From NCBI RefSeq assembly GCF_047948215.1, contig NC_134462.1, forward strand, positions 120,178,937-120,242,936: a stretch of 64,000 nt of DNA, in the 5' to 3' direction. Source of the DNA: Lycorma delicatula. Its lineage: Eukaryota; Arthropoda; Insecta; Hemiptera; Fulgoridae. Positions 24,297 to 34,527 of the stretch are shown one piece after another. Numbering within the stretch: the first letter of the stretch is position 1; the number at the start of each line of letters is the position of its first letter. The translations under genes were made by a program, and so were the position numbers. The notes below the pieces were generated by a model, which saw only the letters and a list, made by a program, of their open reading frames with translations, was not told the DNA's origin and did not search any database.

Positions 24297-27165
24297 ATGA
24301 ATATACATAATATACATATTGTAGTACTTTTTACATTATCTCTTTTAAATAAAACTGCTAATACTCTTCAGGTAAATAAATTACTTTTTAACTAATCTTT
24401 TAAATCATATTATATATACATACTATTTGTAAAAATTATGTTCGAGTAAAACAAAATATTCACCTTAAGCAGTAAAATATGAGGAAGATACTTTACCTTT
24501 TTAATTTCATCATTTTTTTTTAATGAAAAATGTGTTTTTGTAGGTACATTCAGCAACAGTCCCTTTCTTCTCTAGTATTAATGTTTTTCAAATTAAGTAT
24601 GTTATTACGCCACATTCTGAAAATATTTGTGACATCTGTAATTCTGTGTCACTGACTCCTGTGATACTAAATAATTTATGATCATTTATAATATTTTTAA
24701 AATATTAAATATTAACAAATCACTTTCTAATTAATTGAACTTAAATTTAAGTATTATTTTATTTCTATATAACTGTGTAATGATCATAATCAACCATGTA
24801 AGTGGCTAAATCCCATTCAGATAAATAAACTTTTTCTTCTGAAAGCATGTGTTGTGCTACTGGTTCAGATATCACTTATTCTGATAAAGTGCTGGTAGAT
24901 ACTTCATTGAAGAGGTGTGATAATTAGTAATGAAAGACCTTTTAAAGAAAAATTCCATTAATTTGACACAGAGCTGTTTAGTATTTAATAATATTAAGTT
25001 TAAAATTATTTTAAACAGTTCAATATTTAATATAAGCTAATGACGCCACCAGAACAATTATCTTCTAATAATTTTCTCTGGTTAAATAAATTTTCCTACA
25101 TTTTCTTGTTTTTTTTTTATGATTACTAATTGATAATGCAGGAATGAATACACTATAACTACATATGTTTCTTTTTTCAAGATATAATTCTTCAGATTTT
25201 TTCTTTTTTCCCTAAGTCAAAAAGGAACTTAAGTATAACAGAACTTTTACTTATTTATTAAAACAACCATTTTGTTACTAGAAAGTCTTGTTGCATCCTC
25301 AGTTCATGAATTCTGTATCAGTTATGCTATCACCTGAAGATGTTCATTCTCAAAAATACAAAACTTATTTCTCGTTGGTTCTACTCTTGAAAAATCTTCA
25401 TTTAAAAAAAATACTGTGTGACTGGTTGTTTGGAACTATAAATCAAACTGTTATCAGTGATTTAATCTAAGTCACTGTCACAAATGTCAAAACTATTTTC
25501 AAGAATATCACAGAATTCCATGGCAGGTTTTTTAGTTCCAAGATAGGTTAGGATAAAAAGGGAAGCAGCCTTCTGTTTTCTTCTTCACTGAAACAAATAA
25601 TTTTTTTTACATATGTATGTAAGATTTACTCGAATGTAGGTGATATTCAGCCCAACATGTAAAACATTTTATCTTTTATCTGTAAAAATGTTTATCCTAG
25701 GAACTGGACTATGAATGTCAATTATTTCATTAAAAGCAACTCACATTTCAGATGCTTTTATGTATCAGAGTCGCAAAAAAGACTGAAACAGAATGTATAA
25801 AGCAGCAAATTAATAAAAAATGCTCTTTCTTTTATAAAAAATGCATATAAACATAAGCATATAAATGCATATAAGCCTCCACTTAGCAGGAGGGAAATAG
25901 TACAGTTTAAGAAAATTAAAAAAATAAGAAAACTTTTATTATTGTTTTGCAGTGCAACATTAATATCTACTATGAACCAATTTCTACTTGTTCTTTTAAA
26001 TTTTTTAAAGAAGAACTTCTACCTTCATATAGTTACATGTTTAATTACATAAATTTAACTATGGTTCCATATGGTTTTACAGTTGTAAGTAATAATTAAT
26101 TTTGCTATTATACACTTTTGTACTTATAGATTATGTTATACACTAATTATTTTTTATTAGATACATTTTATTATTTTAGAAGGAATATTTTGAAAAATGT
26201 ATTAAATGATGAAATGAGAAGAAAGTAAAATAAAGTCTTTTGTTAGTTAAATTTGGTTTACGTTCTATCATTTTATAATTTAACTGTTAACACATGAGTA
26301 CTCTATACCATGTATTATTGGAGTTGATGTTTACAAAATATACATAAAGAAAGAATATATACACTTAGCTGTCACTTAACTTCTAATAAATACAGGTTAA
26401 GAATAAATATTGGAAAAAATTATAATAAATAAAGAGAAGAAAACAAGATTAAGGTAAATTGAAGTAGATATTTATTCTGCTCATCACAGTATATAAAGCA
26501 AGCATACATTTAAAACAACTCACCTTGTCAATCAGAACAACTTCTTGACTTCTGTCCTACCAAATCAGATAATGTTTTGGTAACCAGCCACATACATAAA
26601 AACATAAATTACTACTTAATTGAATTACTAGGTCGTATACTATACTAGTATTACTATTGGTCTAGATCATATACTAGGATTACTTCCTTAAGAAGTAGAA
26701 CATGATCTGTATCTGCGTATTCTGTATAAATTTATTTATAGTTACAATTTGAATCACTTCCTCAGTTCTGTCTCCAAACCACAATTCATTATTGACACAT
26801 CTTGTCTAAAATAAAACTACACGTGAAATAACACCACACTTAATGGATAAATGTCACAGCTGACTTTAGGTATCAACTAAACACTGAAATAACACAACAG
26901 ACAACAGAAAATGTAATTTTAAAAATAATTAATTATTTGTAAGGTCTGTATAATTTATTCTATATTCTTTTATTTAAAATGCATAAAAAATAAAGCATTA
27001 TTTTTTCAAGCCATCAAAATAACATTGGCTTTATCTGAAAAGCTGAAAACAAAGACCATTTTAAATAAAAGTTATCTTCAACTTTCATATATACATATAT
27101 ATATATATATGCTCATATATATATGATATTATATACTCGTGTGTATATATATATATACACATATA

Positions 27166-27202
<37 letters not shown>

Positions 27203-28939
27203 GAGTATATAAAAGGTAGATTCAAAAAGTTCCTGAAAATAGTTTAACCAAAATTGTTTAGATGAAAGTGTTTTAGAGTAGTATATCTCTCTTAAAATAG
27301 TTTTTTCTGGAGTTGCACATTTTTTCTGATGTAAATAAAACTGTTGTAAACATTGCTGGAAATCATTTTGAAATATTATCCTCAGCTGCTTTGATGCATT
27401 GCCATCACATCACCTTCTTGTATCTTTCCCCTTCAGAGCATTTTTCAAGAGAAAATCACTTGGTATCAAGTCGGGAGAGTATGGAGAATGTTCAACAGTG
27501 TTACATTGTCTCATACTAGGTACTCATTGACTGGCAAGGATCAATGCCATACAAAAGAACCCAATTCTTTGCTTTCCGTTTTGTAGGAGGTTTCTTTTTT
27601 ACTGCATTCTGTAAATGACGTAGGATATCCAATCTACATTTCCTTGTTCTATGTCTGTTTATCAGGAATGAAAGCGTAGTATACAAACAAAAATAATCTA
27701 TTTGTGGAAACCTTTTGAACCTATCTTTGCTCCTATCAAATGATTTATGTGGCTGCGAAAATGATTCCTACTCTGATGTCACTTTATGCAAGTATTCGCT
27801 TTTACTGTATACAGAAGAACTTAATAAATGAATAGAATAGTGTCACTTCCACCTCTGCTCACAAATAACGCACTGAACAGCTTCCAAAATGGAAAACTTG
27901 TGATGCACTCTTCACTCATTTGTTTAGTTGTTAGTAGCACTTATTCCGACTCTGCTCACTGTGATCTCTTTTATCACACATGGACCTAAAATACTTGAAA
28001 ACTCACTCTGCTGATATTTATAACTCCTGACTTGCAATACTAGCACTTGACCCACCCTTTTAATCGTTCAAAAAATAATAATTTCCATTGTCTGCGCCTT
28101 CTACACTTTTTCTAGAAAAAGTGCTTTTCTAGAAAAACTTCCTTCGTCATTCATTCAAGATTCTTCTTTCTTCATTTTTCTCTCATTCTTCCTTCTGGAA
28201 GCTTCTGTACTCATAACATTACAACATTATTTAAAGTAATATGAAAGCAAAATTTATGACTGTAATAAAACATAAATAAATTTTTTTTTTTTTATTTGTA
28301 ACGTACTACTTATTTGTGATTTTACACATTAATAAAAATTCATTCCTTGAATTTATGAGGGTATTTAGATACATATTTAATAAATAAGTAAAAGAAAAAT
28401 AAGTCAATAAAAGAAGTTTTTTAATCTTTTTTTAACAGTTAACTCTATGTTGTTGTTTTTTTCAGAAAAAAACTGTAAAACAGGAACCTATTAGAACTGT
28501 TGTTCCTTCATTTTCTTCAGAATCTACAGAATATCCTAAAATTATTGTTTCTTCCATTCCTATAGAATCTACAGAATATCCTACAGCTATTATTTCTTCC
28601 TCTTCTACAGATATTGATCCTTCATTTTTTTCAGAATTAGCAGATTATTCTGCATCTGTTGATGTTTCTTCTTACTATTCTTCAGAAGCTGGCTATGATG
28701 ACATTTATTTAGAAAAAAGAGATATAATATAGAGATTTAAAAATAAACAGAAGAATTCATTAAAAATAAGATTTAACTGCCAGCATGGAGAGGATGAATG
28801 TATGCTATTAAAATTGCATGCTTGTTTATTTAAGCAGAAATCTCTTGTTTTGTCCTTGAGAATGAGATTATTAATAGCAGGATGCCTCGTGTTAAAAAAA
28901 CCAGATCAACGAATTTTAAGCGGTGAACTTCTTAGAAAG
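24297..28939 (+). CDS. GILT-like (IFI30-family) gene, active-site cysteine lost; 3' part not found
   Basis: Three exons join in phase 0. Exon 1 (24297..24371, donor CAG|GTAAAT) encodes a 25-residue signal peptide starting MNIHNIHIVVLFTLSLL. Exon 2 (25953..26084, acceptor TTTTGCAG, donor GTT|GTAAGT) encodes NINIYYEPISTCSFKFFKEE and FNYINLTMVPYGFT, matching the YYE.LCPxC...LVPYGNA core of GILT, lysosomal thiol reductases that reduce disulfides in acid compartments. Exon 3 ends at 28939 (AAG|GTAAAT) and carries FNCQHGEDECMLLKLHAC, the GILT signature with Leu replacing the usual Asn. The CXXC is reduced to ISTCS, so reductase activity is unlikely. Exon 3 may begin at 28466 (strong TTTTTTCAG), giving a Ser/Glu-rich stretch and an in-frame TAG at 28730..28732, or at 28733 (weak acceptor), skipping both. 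Later exons were not found; a repeat block begins near 30030. It could be a pseudogene or a diverged paralogue. Confidence 0.62.
27085..27212. repeat. AT microsatellite with long hairpin
   Basis: Alternating TA runs contain an inverted pair: TATACTCGTGTGTATATA near 27132 and TATATACACGAGTATA near 27190. The structure is able to fold into a long AT hairpin. It lies in intron 2 of the GILT-like gene. Confidence 0.8.
27210..27900 (-). pseudogene. Decayed mariner-family transposase
   Basis: On the minus strand the broken translation includes RHLQNAVKKK...NWVLLYGIDP near 27540..27620, then VEHSPYSPDLIPSDFLL (about 27440..27495), the conserved block before the third catalytic aspartate of mariner transposases, followed by LKNALKGKDT. 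The lower end has a terminus-like AGATTCAAAAAGTTCCTGAA at 27214. Many stops are present. The 68-residue plus-strand frame here is antisense to it. Confidence 0.6.
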
Positions 28940-29308
28940 GTAAATCTTTTTAATTATTTTATGAGTAGCATCAATATTTAGTAAATAGCTATTTGTATAT
29001 TTTTTAAAATAATATTTGTATATTTTAAAAAAATTGTTGAACTTGAAAATGAAACTTAAAAGTAATGTTTGCATACCAGCAAACATACCAACTCTGAATC
29101 TGGATAATTGGAAAATTAAAAAAAATGTTATCATAATCATACACATGTATCTGTATGATACACATGTAAAACACATTCGTGCACGTGTATGTACTGAAAA
29201 TATTATTCTGTTTATGGGGTATAACTTTGGCTAGCTAGTCTACATGGACTTCTATTTTATTTTTATTATTAATTTTAATTTTGACTTTTAACTTAATTTT
29301 ATAATGAC

Positions 29309-29344
<36 letters not shown>

Positions 29345-30025
29345 TTTTAATTTTTAATTTTAATTTACAATTAAACATTTTTTAATTTTAAAAAAAAAAT
29401 TAGTTTAATTTCTGATTTTATTTAATTGGAAAAGTATCTTTTAACAATTTTTAATCTCAATTTTAATTTTAATGAGCAATTTGTAACAAACAATTTTAAT
29501 TTTAATGTGTAATTTGCAATGAAAGATTTGAATAATTATAGAGCAACTGATGATGTGGGGTACTTGCGAAAGCACTCTTGCTTGAATTATGGAATAAGAT
29601 ATGTGTCATCCTATTTTATTTTTATTTTATCCTATTATATCCTTTATTTTATCCTGTTTTATTTTACAGGAAACGGGAAGTTTATAATACGTGGGCATTT
29701 TAACCAAAGTAATATTTTAACCAACTCACAAAGCCTTCATGGATCTAATGACAATGGTCTGAAATTTAGGTGCCTGCAATTCTACATTACACTACCACTG
29801 CCATGTAATTATATGCCATTTTATTTTTTTGGCAGTCGTATTTTTTTTATTTTAAAAAATATAAAAAACTAAAATGCCCACCCATGTTCATATTACACAG
29901 AAATTATTCTTCCAAAATACATTTTAGAGTTAATTACCAATATGTTCTTCTGTAAAGTTATTGACAGCACTTTTGTAAACATTATCTACTAAAAAAGCTA
30001 GATAGATCATGTAACAAGTGTTTCG
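28940..30025. other. AT-rich sequence downstream of the last GILT-like exon
   Basis: It contains a (TA)n run at about 29311..29341 and repeated TTTTATCCTATTTTA-like pentameric patches near 29605..29665. I looked for later GILT exons and did not find any. The 117-residue frame at 29519..29872 has no family features. Confidence 0.4.
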
Positions 30026-30029
30026 AAAA

Positions 30030-30272
30030 GGATGCAACCCCTTTGTTTGATGATGTGAATTTATAACAAAGATATTAATGTTAATAAAATACTTACACAA
30101 CAATATCCAAATTACCTTAAATAAATTTACAATAGATGTTCAAAATAATTTCCTGTGATGCCGATACAGCTTCGTACATGTTTCACAACATGTGCAGCCA
30201 CTTTTCGTAATGTTTGCTCAGTAATGTTTGAAATCTCACTTTGAATGTTAGCCTTCGATTCGTCAAGTGTAT
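30030..30272 (-). pseudogene. Tc1/mariner transposase C-terminal fragment
   Basis: The minus-strand translation near 30270..30130 reads ANIQSEISNITEQTLRKVAA then a segment ending ITGNYFEHLL and a stop. That is the C-terminus shape of a common hemipteran Tc1/mariner transposase (IT.E.LR.V...C....G.HFEHLL). A terminus-like TTTCGAAAAGGATGCAACCCC lies at 30020..30042. The upstream part is replaced by R1-type sequence from about 30272. Confidence 0.58.
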
Positions 30273-32005
30273 TGGTTTCCTTGGCATTTCTCTCGCCACC
30301 ACCCATTAAGTTGCCCTAAACCATAAGATCGAATGTCTGTGCCACAAACGGCTACCGACCCTTGAAACAGTTTAGCGACCAGAGTCCTAACTAGCTACTA
30401 GAGCTAACCTAAAAGCATGAGCGGAATACACGTGGTGCCAAACACCTCTCACTTGTATGTCCCACCACCCACTTGTCATATATATCATTAAAATGCACCC
30501 AGTCAACAACTAAAACATATATGACCATCAATAATTAAATTTATCACATCAAAGACAGCAATTTGCTTCCACGCCTAGGTCGCTGAATGCCAGCAAGTAC
30601 CTGTCCATCAGTGCTTGGAGTCTTAATCTGGCTGTTAGCCAGCCATATCTCTCATTTAAGTCATTTTCATGCTCAGTTCAGAGGATCACCACCTTTTCCC
30701 AGGTCTCCGCCTGAGGCTAACAGAAGGCTCTCCAAAAGTGAAGGTTATGACGGCTCCAGGCACTTGCAATCAACGGACTGGCTACCCAATGGACTGGTCC
30801 GTCCATTGGCCGAGGCCGTCGTAGGACCCTATCGCAACCAGTCTTGATTGCCCAGCCGAGCTGTTCAGGGATCAATTCCATCTCCTCCCGGTGTTCCATG
30901 CGCCATTCCAACCCCTGTAAGGCAGCCGCACACTCGCGCCGTAGCCTGTCCTGATCCAGGCCCCTTAAGTTATAGCGACCCGAATCTGGAGCTCTTGGAC
31001 CGCCATCATAAGCGATCTCATAGGTTATAAGCCTATGATCACTCACACTGGCCTCGGGCCAGATAGTTCAACTACTTGTGCACGTAAGCAGATCGCCCGT
31101 CCCCAAGGTGACGTCGATGTAACTTTCCCACAGTTCGGAAGAGAAAGTCAGCGGTTGTTCTGTCTCGTTAAGCGAGTAGAGGTTCCTGAATTCAGCGAAC
31201 TGTGCGAGACCAGCGCCTCTGGGGTCAGTGAGTGGTAAACCTCAGGCGGAAGACTTGGCTTTAGCGTCCAGAGCAACCAGCACTCTGATGCTCGGGAGAC
31301 CTTTCAGAATCCGCCTCATCTTCGCCAACTAGTCATCGATACTCCAATCAAGCTGGAAGTATCCCGACACCAGTACGACATCGAGCGTACCCCTCGTGAC
31401 TCGCACAACGGTGAACTGCATGTCAGAAAACTGGGGCATCCAGAAGACACCCAACGAGACCGAGCCGACCACGATCGCAGAGAGCGGCCGTCTCCCACGA
31501 GATTTAATAACATCAACCCCGTGGAAGCTGACCAACCTGTCCCCGACGCTTAGTCCCCGATGTACGCTTCCTGGACCAAGAGGAGCTGGAGGTTGTACTC
31601 CTCAAATATCCTCATGGCTTCATTGGTGGCAGCCCGGGAATGATGCAAGTTTAACTGCCCCAGGCGCAAGCGTTCAAGAAGGTGATGACCGTCCTTGAAA
31701 GCTTCCCGCAATTCAGGCGCCGCCATACGCCGTATTGTTCACGATTTTCGCCCGGGTCATGTGACCTGCATTGTTTGCCCCCAACCTGGTGTCCGGCATC
31801 AAAGCCTTTCACCAAGACACAGAGACCTCACTTTGCAGGCGCGGTCTTATTAGGGCATTTAAATGCCCTGTGACCAGCAAGGGCGCAATAACCATACATC
31901 TTCGACTGTGCTCTACAGCGGAGAGAGGTGTGAATAAATCCTTGACATTTAAAGCACCAGGGTACTTCTGTATGGTCGACAACCCTGCAAGAGGTTTCGC
32001 CAAGT
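30272..32005 (-). mobile_element. R1-type LINE: Gag knuckles and endonuclease, RT deleted, 3' UTR present
   Basis: Minus-strand reading in order: CCHC knuckles (VPWCFKCQGFIHTSLRC near 31960..31900, then GYCALAGHRAFKCP), an APE endonuclease start (LNLHHSRAATNEAMRIFEEY near 31650..31590, QLLLVQEAYIG), the middle segment with FWMPQFSDMQFTVVRVTRGT (31329..31535 frame), then LVALDAKAKSSAWG, and the terminal SDHRLITYEIAYDGGP (31046 downwards) with the catalytic SDH. These are standard R1-clade features. The reverse transcriptase expected next is missing; from about 30610 to 30272 the sequence equals the 3' UTR copy at 32010..32365. Several stops and frameshifts are present. GC content is much higher than the flanks. 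Confidence 0.8.
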
Positions 32006-32009
32006 GTTG

Positions 32010-32700
32010 GTTGGTTGGTTTGTCTGTCATTTCTCCCACCACTACCTCATTCGGTCGCTCTAAGACATAAGACCGAATGTCCGTACCACAAACGGTTACG
32101 TTCCTCAAAACGATTTAGCGACCAACATACTAATTAGCTCCTAGAACTTACTTAACTGCGTGAGCGAAATAAGCATTGTGTCCTACACCACTCGCTTGTG
32201 TGTCCCACCGCTCACTTGTCATATATTACAATGGGCAGGAGCACCCCCTGTACATACTAAAATATATGACTTGTCAATAAATTAAAACTTATTCCGTGAA
32301 GGACAGAAATAGGTGCTGCCATACCTAGGTCGCTGAATGCCAGAAAGTACCTGTCCGCCATTTTGACTATATTTTGACCGCTATATTTGACCGATGGCCA
32401 ACCATTTCTCGAAGGTAGCTTCATACAACAAGCGGTAGGAGTCTTATATTTCTTAAACTACTGATGACGGTTGAACAAAGCAACGGCGTCAAGGAACTCC
32501 CACGCGGCTGACGCCACATTGACTCGCCGCTTAAGAGTGGCCAATTTTCCCCTTGATCTCTAAGTTCCAAGGTGGCCTGAGATCCGGGCCCCCCCAAGAG
32601 CTGGGCAGTCAAACATCATGTATTCGTTCGACTGGACCTCCCCGCAGACGCACAAGTGTATGAGCGTTGTTTTTAAAACATTTACTTTAAAATACCCCTA
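32010..32700 (-). mobile_element. R1-type LINE: RT C-terminal knuckle and 3' UTR, upstream tandem partner
   Basis: On the minus strand about 32660..32450 encodes CVCGEVQSNEYMMFDCPALG and further on ASAAWEFLDAVALF, the terminal knuckle (C-x-C ... C) and tail of an R1-clade reverse transcriptase. It is followed (32365..32010) by a 3' UTR that is repeated at 30272..30610 (shared CACAAACGG, GTTTAGCGACC, CCTAGGTCGCTGAATGCCAG, AAGTACCTGTCC). The Gag of the next copy begins directly after it, so the two elements are head-to-tail. Confidence 0.7.
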
Positions 32701-32862
32701 AAGGAAAACGTTTGCCGGTGTAAGGTCTGAAGATCTTAAGACCGCAATCCTTTTGATATCAAACGATCGCTAAAAAATTCACGTACACATCCAGCGTTTT
32801 ATTAGTAGGGTGACACGTAGCGTTATCCTGCTGGAACCTACATTCTCGTTCGTGTAAATCTT

Positions 32863-33455
32863 TTTTTTTTTGTCTTCAGTCATTTGACTGGTTTGATGCA
32901 GCTCTCCAAGATTCCCTATCTAGTGGTAGTCGTTTCATTTCAGTATACCCTCTACATCCTACATCCCTAACAATTTGTTTTACATATTCCGAACGTGGCC
33001 TGCCTACACAATTTTTTCCTTCTACCTGTCCTTCCAATATTAAAGCGACTATTCCAGGATGCCTTAGTATGTGGCCTATAAGTCTGTCTCTTCTTTTAAC
33101 TATATTTTTCCAAATGCTTCTTTCTTCATCTATTTGTCGCAATACCTCTTCGTTTGTCACTTTATCTACCCATCTGATTTTTAACATTCTCCTATAGCAC
33201 CACATTTCAAAAGCTTCTAATCTTTTCTTCTCAGATACTCCGATTGTCCAAGTTTCACTACCATATAAAGTGACACTCCAAACATACACTTTCAAAATTC
33301 TTTTCCTGACATTTAAATTAATTTTTGATGTAAACAAATTATATTTCTTACTGAAGGCTCGTTTAGCTTGTGCTATTCGGCATATTGTATCGCTCCTGCT
33401 TCGTCCATCTTTAGTAATTCTACTTCCCAAATAACAAAATTCTTCAAACAAAAGA
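32863..33455 (-). mobile_element. LINE copy B, short 5'-truncated insertion
   Basis: A minus-strand frame (32876..33496) carries EEFCYLGSRITKDGRSRSD through MLKIRWVDKVTNEEVL to ESWRAASNQSND, followed by TGACTGAAGAC and a poly-A (T-run at 32863..32873). It is the same family as copies A and C. Similarity stops at about 33455, upstream of which the open frame runs into unrelated sequence. The RT catalytic part is absent. Confidence 0.85.
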
Positions 33456-33459
33456 TGGT

Positions 33460-34020
33460 CGAAGGGAGGTAGTATTTGTATTAGGTTGCAGGGCAATATT
33501 CATTCATCTAACCTCAGACCGCTTCTACAAATAGTTAACGACTATTATAATAATTTGATGGTACATATATCTTATTTATTATTACCCTCATTATAATTCA
33601 CGATTATTAATAAATAGAAGTATTATTAACGCGATGAAAAATGATTAATTAATTATCTTAATTGTTAAAAATTAATCGATAATAAAAACATTAAACTAGA
33701 GTGATATTTAACTAACTTTTCACAGATTTTCTCATAAATAATGATATCTAAACGCTAATTACAGAATAAATCTTATAAAAACAACGGATAAAATTTTAAA
33801 ATAATTAAACCTTAGAATGCTTATTAAATAAGCTTAAAAGTATAAATAAGTAGATATTAAAATAGTTTTATTATTGTTTTATTTAATTATTATATAACAC
33901 TTAATTAAATAATTATTTCATAAGGTTAAAATATTAAACATTTAATTTTAATTATACAAAAGTAAATAAATAATAAACTCACACACACACACACACACAT
34001 ACACATAGAGAGAGAGAGGG
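33460..34020. other. AT-rich spacer ending in a CA/GA microsatellite
   Basis: It has no gene. A (CA)n tract followed by (GA)n and G-rich sequence covers about 33978..34024, immediately before the GC-rich island. Confidence 0.6.
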
Positions 34021-34029
34021 GGGGTGAGA

Positions 34030-34380
34030 GATTGAGACAGACGTTTTTTTCCTACACTCCAGGACCGGATCACAGTCAGGCATGACTCAATCCGGGGGCG
34101 TGTTCTTGCGACTCTAATGGACCTCCCCTCCAGCCGGCAGAAGGCCCGGCATGGCAGGTCCGCCCACAGGTTCTGGATCTTCTTATTTTAATGTGCCTGC
34201 CTCTAACTTCCGAGGGAGGGTAACCGGGACGGCTACGCCGATCCCTGGACCCCTTCCCATCCGCCAGGACTAGGTCTTTTCTCCAATTTTTTAATTTTTT
34301 TATGACTCGGGGGGTCGAGAGACCCCATGTTTCCTCATTGCTGTCCTCCCCCCGTGCAAGCACAGAGATAGAGACCTAAA
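34030..34380 (-). repeat. GC-rich unclassified repeat island
   Basis: About 350 bases of high GC are bounded by AT-rich DNA and a microsatellite. The minus strand has a 95-residue frame (34076..34363, starting MLARGEDSNEETWG) rich in Arg, Gly and Pro without recognisable domains. Read on the minus strand it ends TGGAGTGTAGGAAAAAAAC, which could be the A-tail of a retroposed sequence. Its origin is unknown. Confidence 0.4.
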
Positions 34381-34527
34381 GCCAGTTAAAAACAAACGAC
34401 TGACTAATAACATCTTACTAAATCCTTAATTTTACATCGATTTTAAAAAAGCTGACAACACAGTTTCAGGACTTTCTAGTCACGCAACTTTGTTTCTGAT
34501 GAATAAACACAACCTAATTTAAAATAT

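Noticed and set aside
25288..25470. 60-residue plus-strand frame in intron 1 of the GILT-like gene
   Set aside because: It has no GILT similarity and is not bounded by splice sites in a compatible phase; it probably arose by chance.
29311..29341. Short-period repeats considered as CRISPR-like or satellite arrays
   Set aside because: They are simple TA dinucleotide runs without spacers or longer repeat units.
29519..29872. 117-residue plus-strand frame downstream of the GILT-like exons, considered as a terminal exon
   Set aside because: The acceptor at TTTTACAG (29669) gives an early stop in the required phase, and the sequence lacks the C-terminal GILT cysteines and the PWVTVNG-type end.
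30587..32612. Numerous overlapping frames of 60-109 residues on both strands in the GC-rich block
   Set aside because: They are fragments or antisense shadows of the R1-type Gag, endonuclease and RT readings; higher GC lengthens chance frames.
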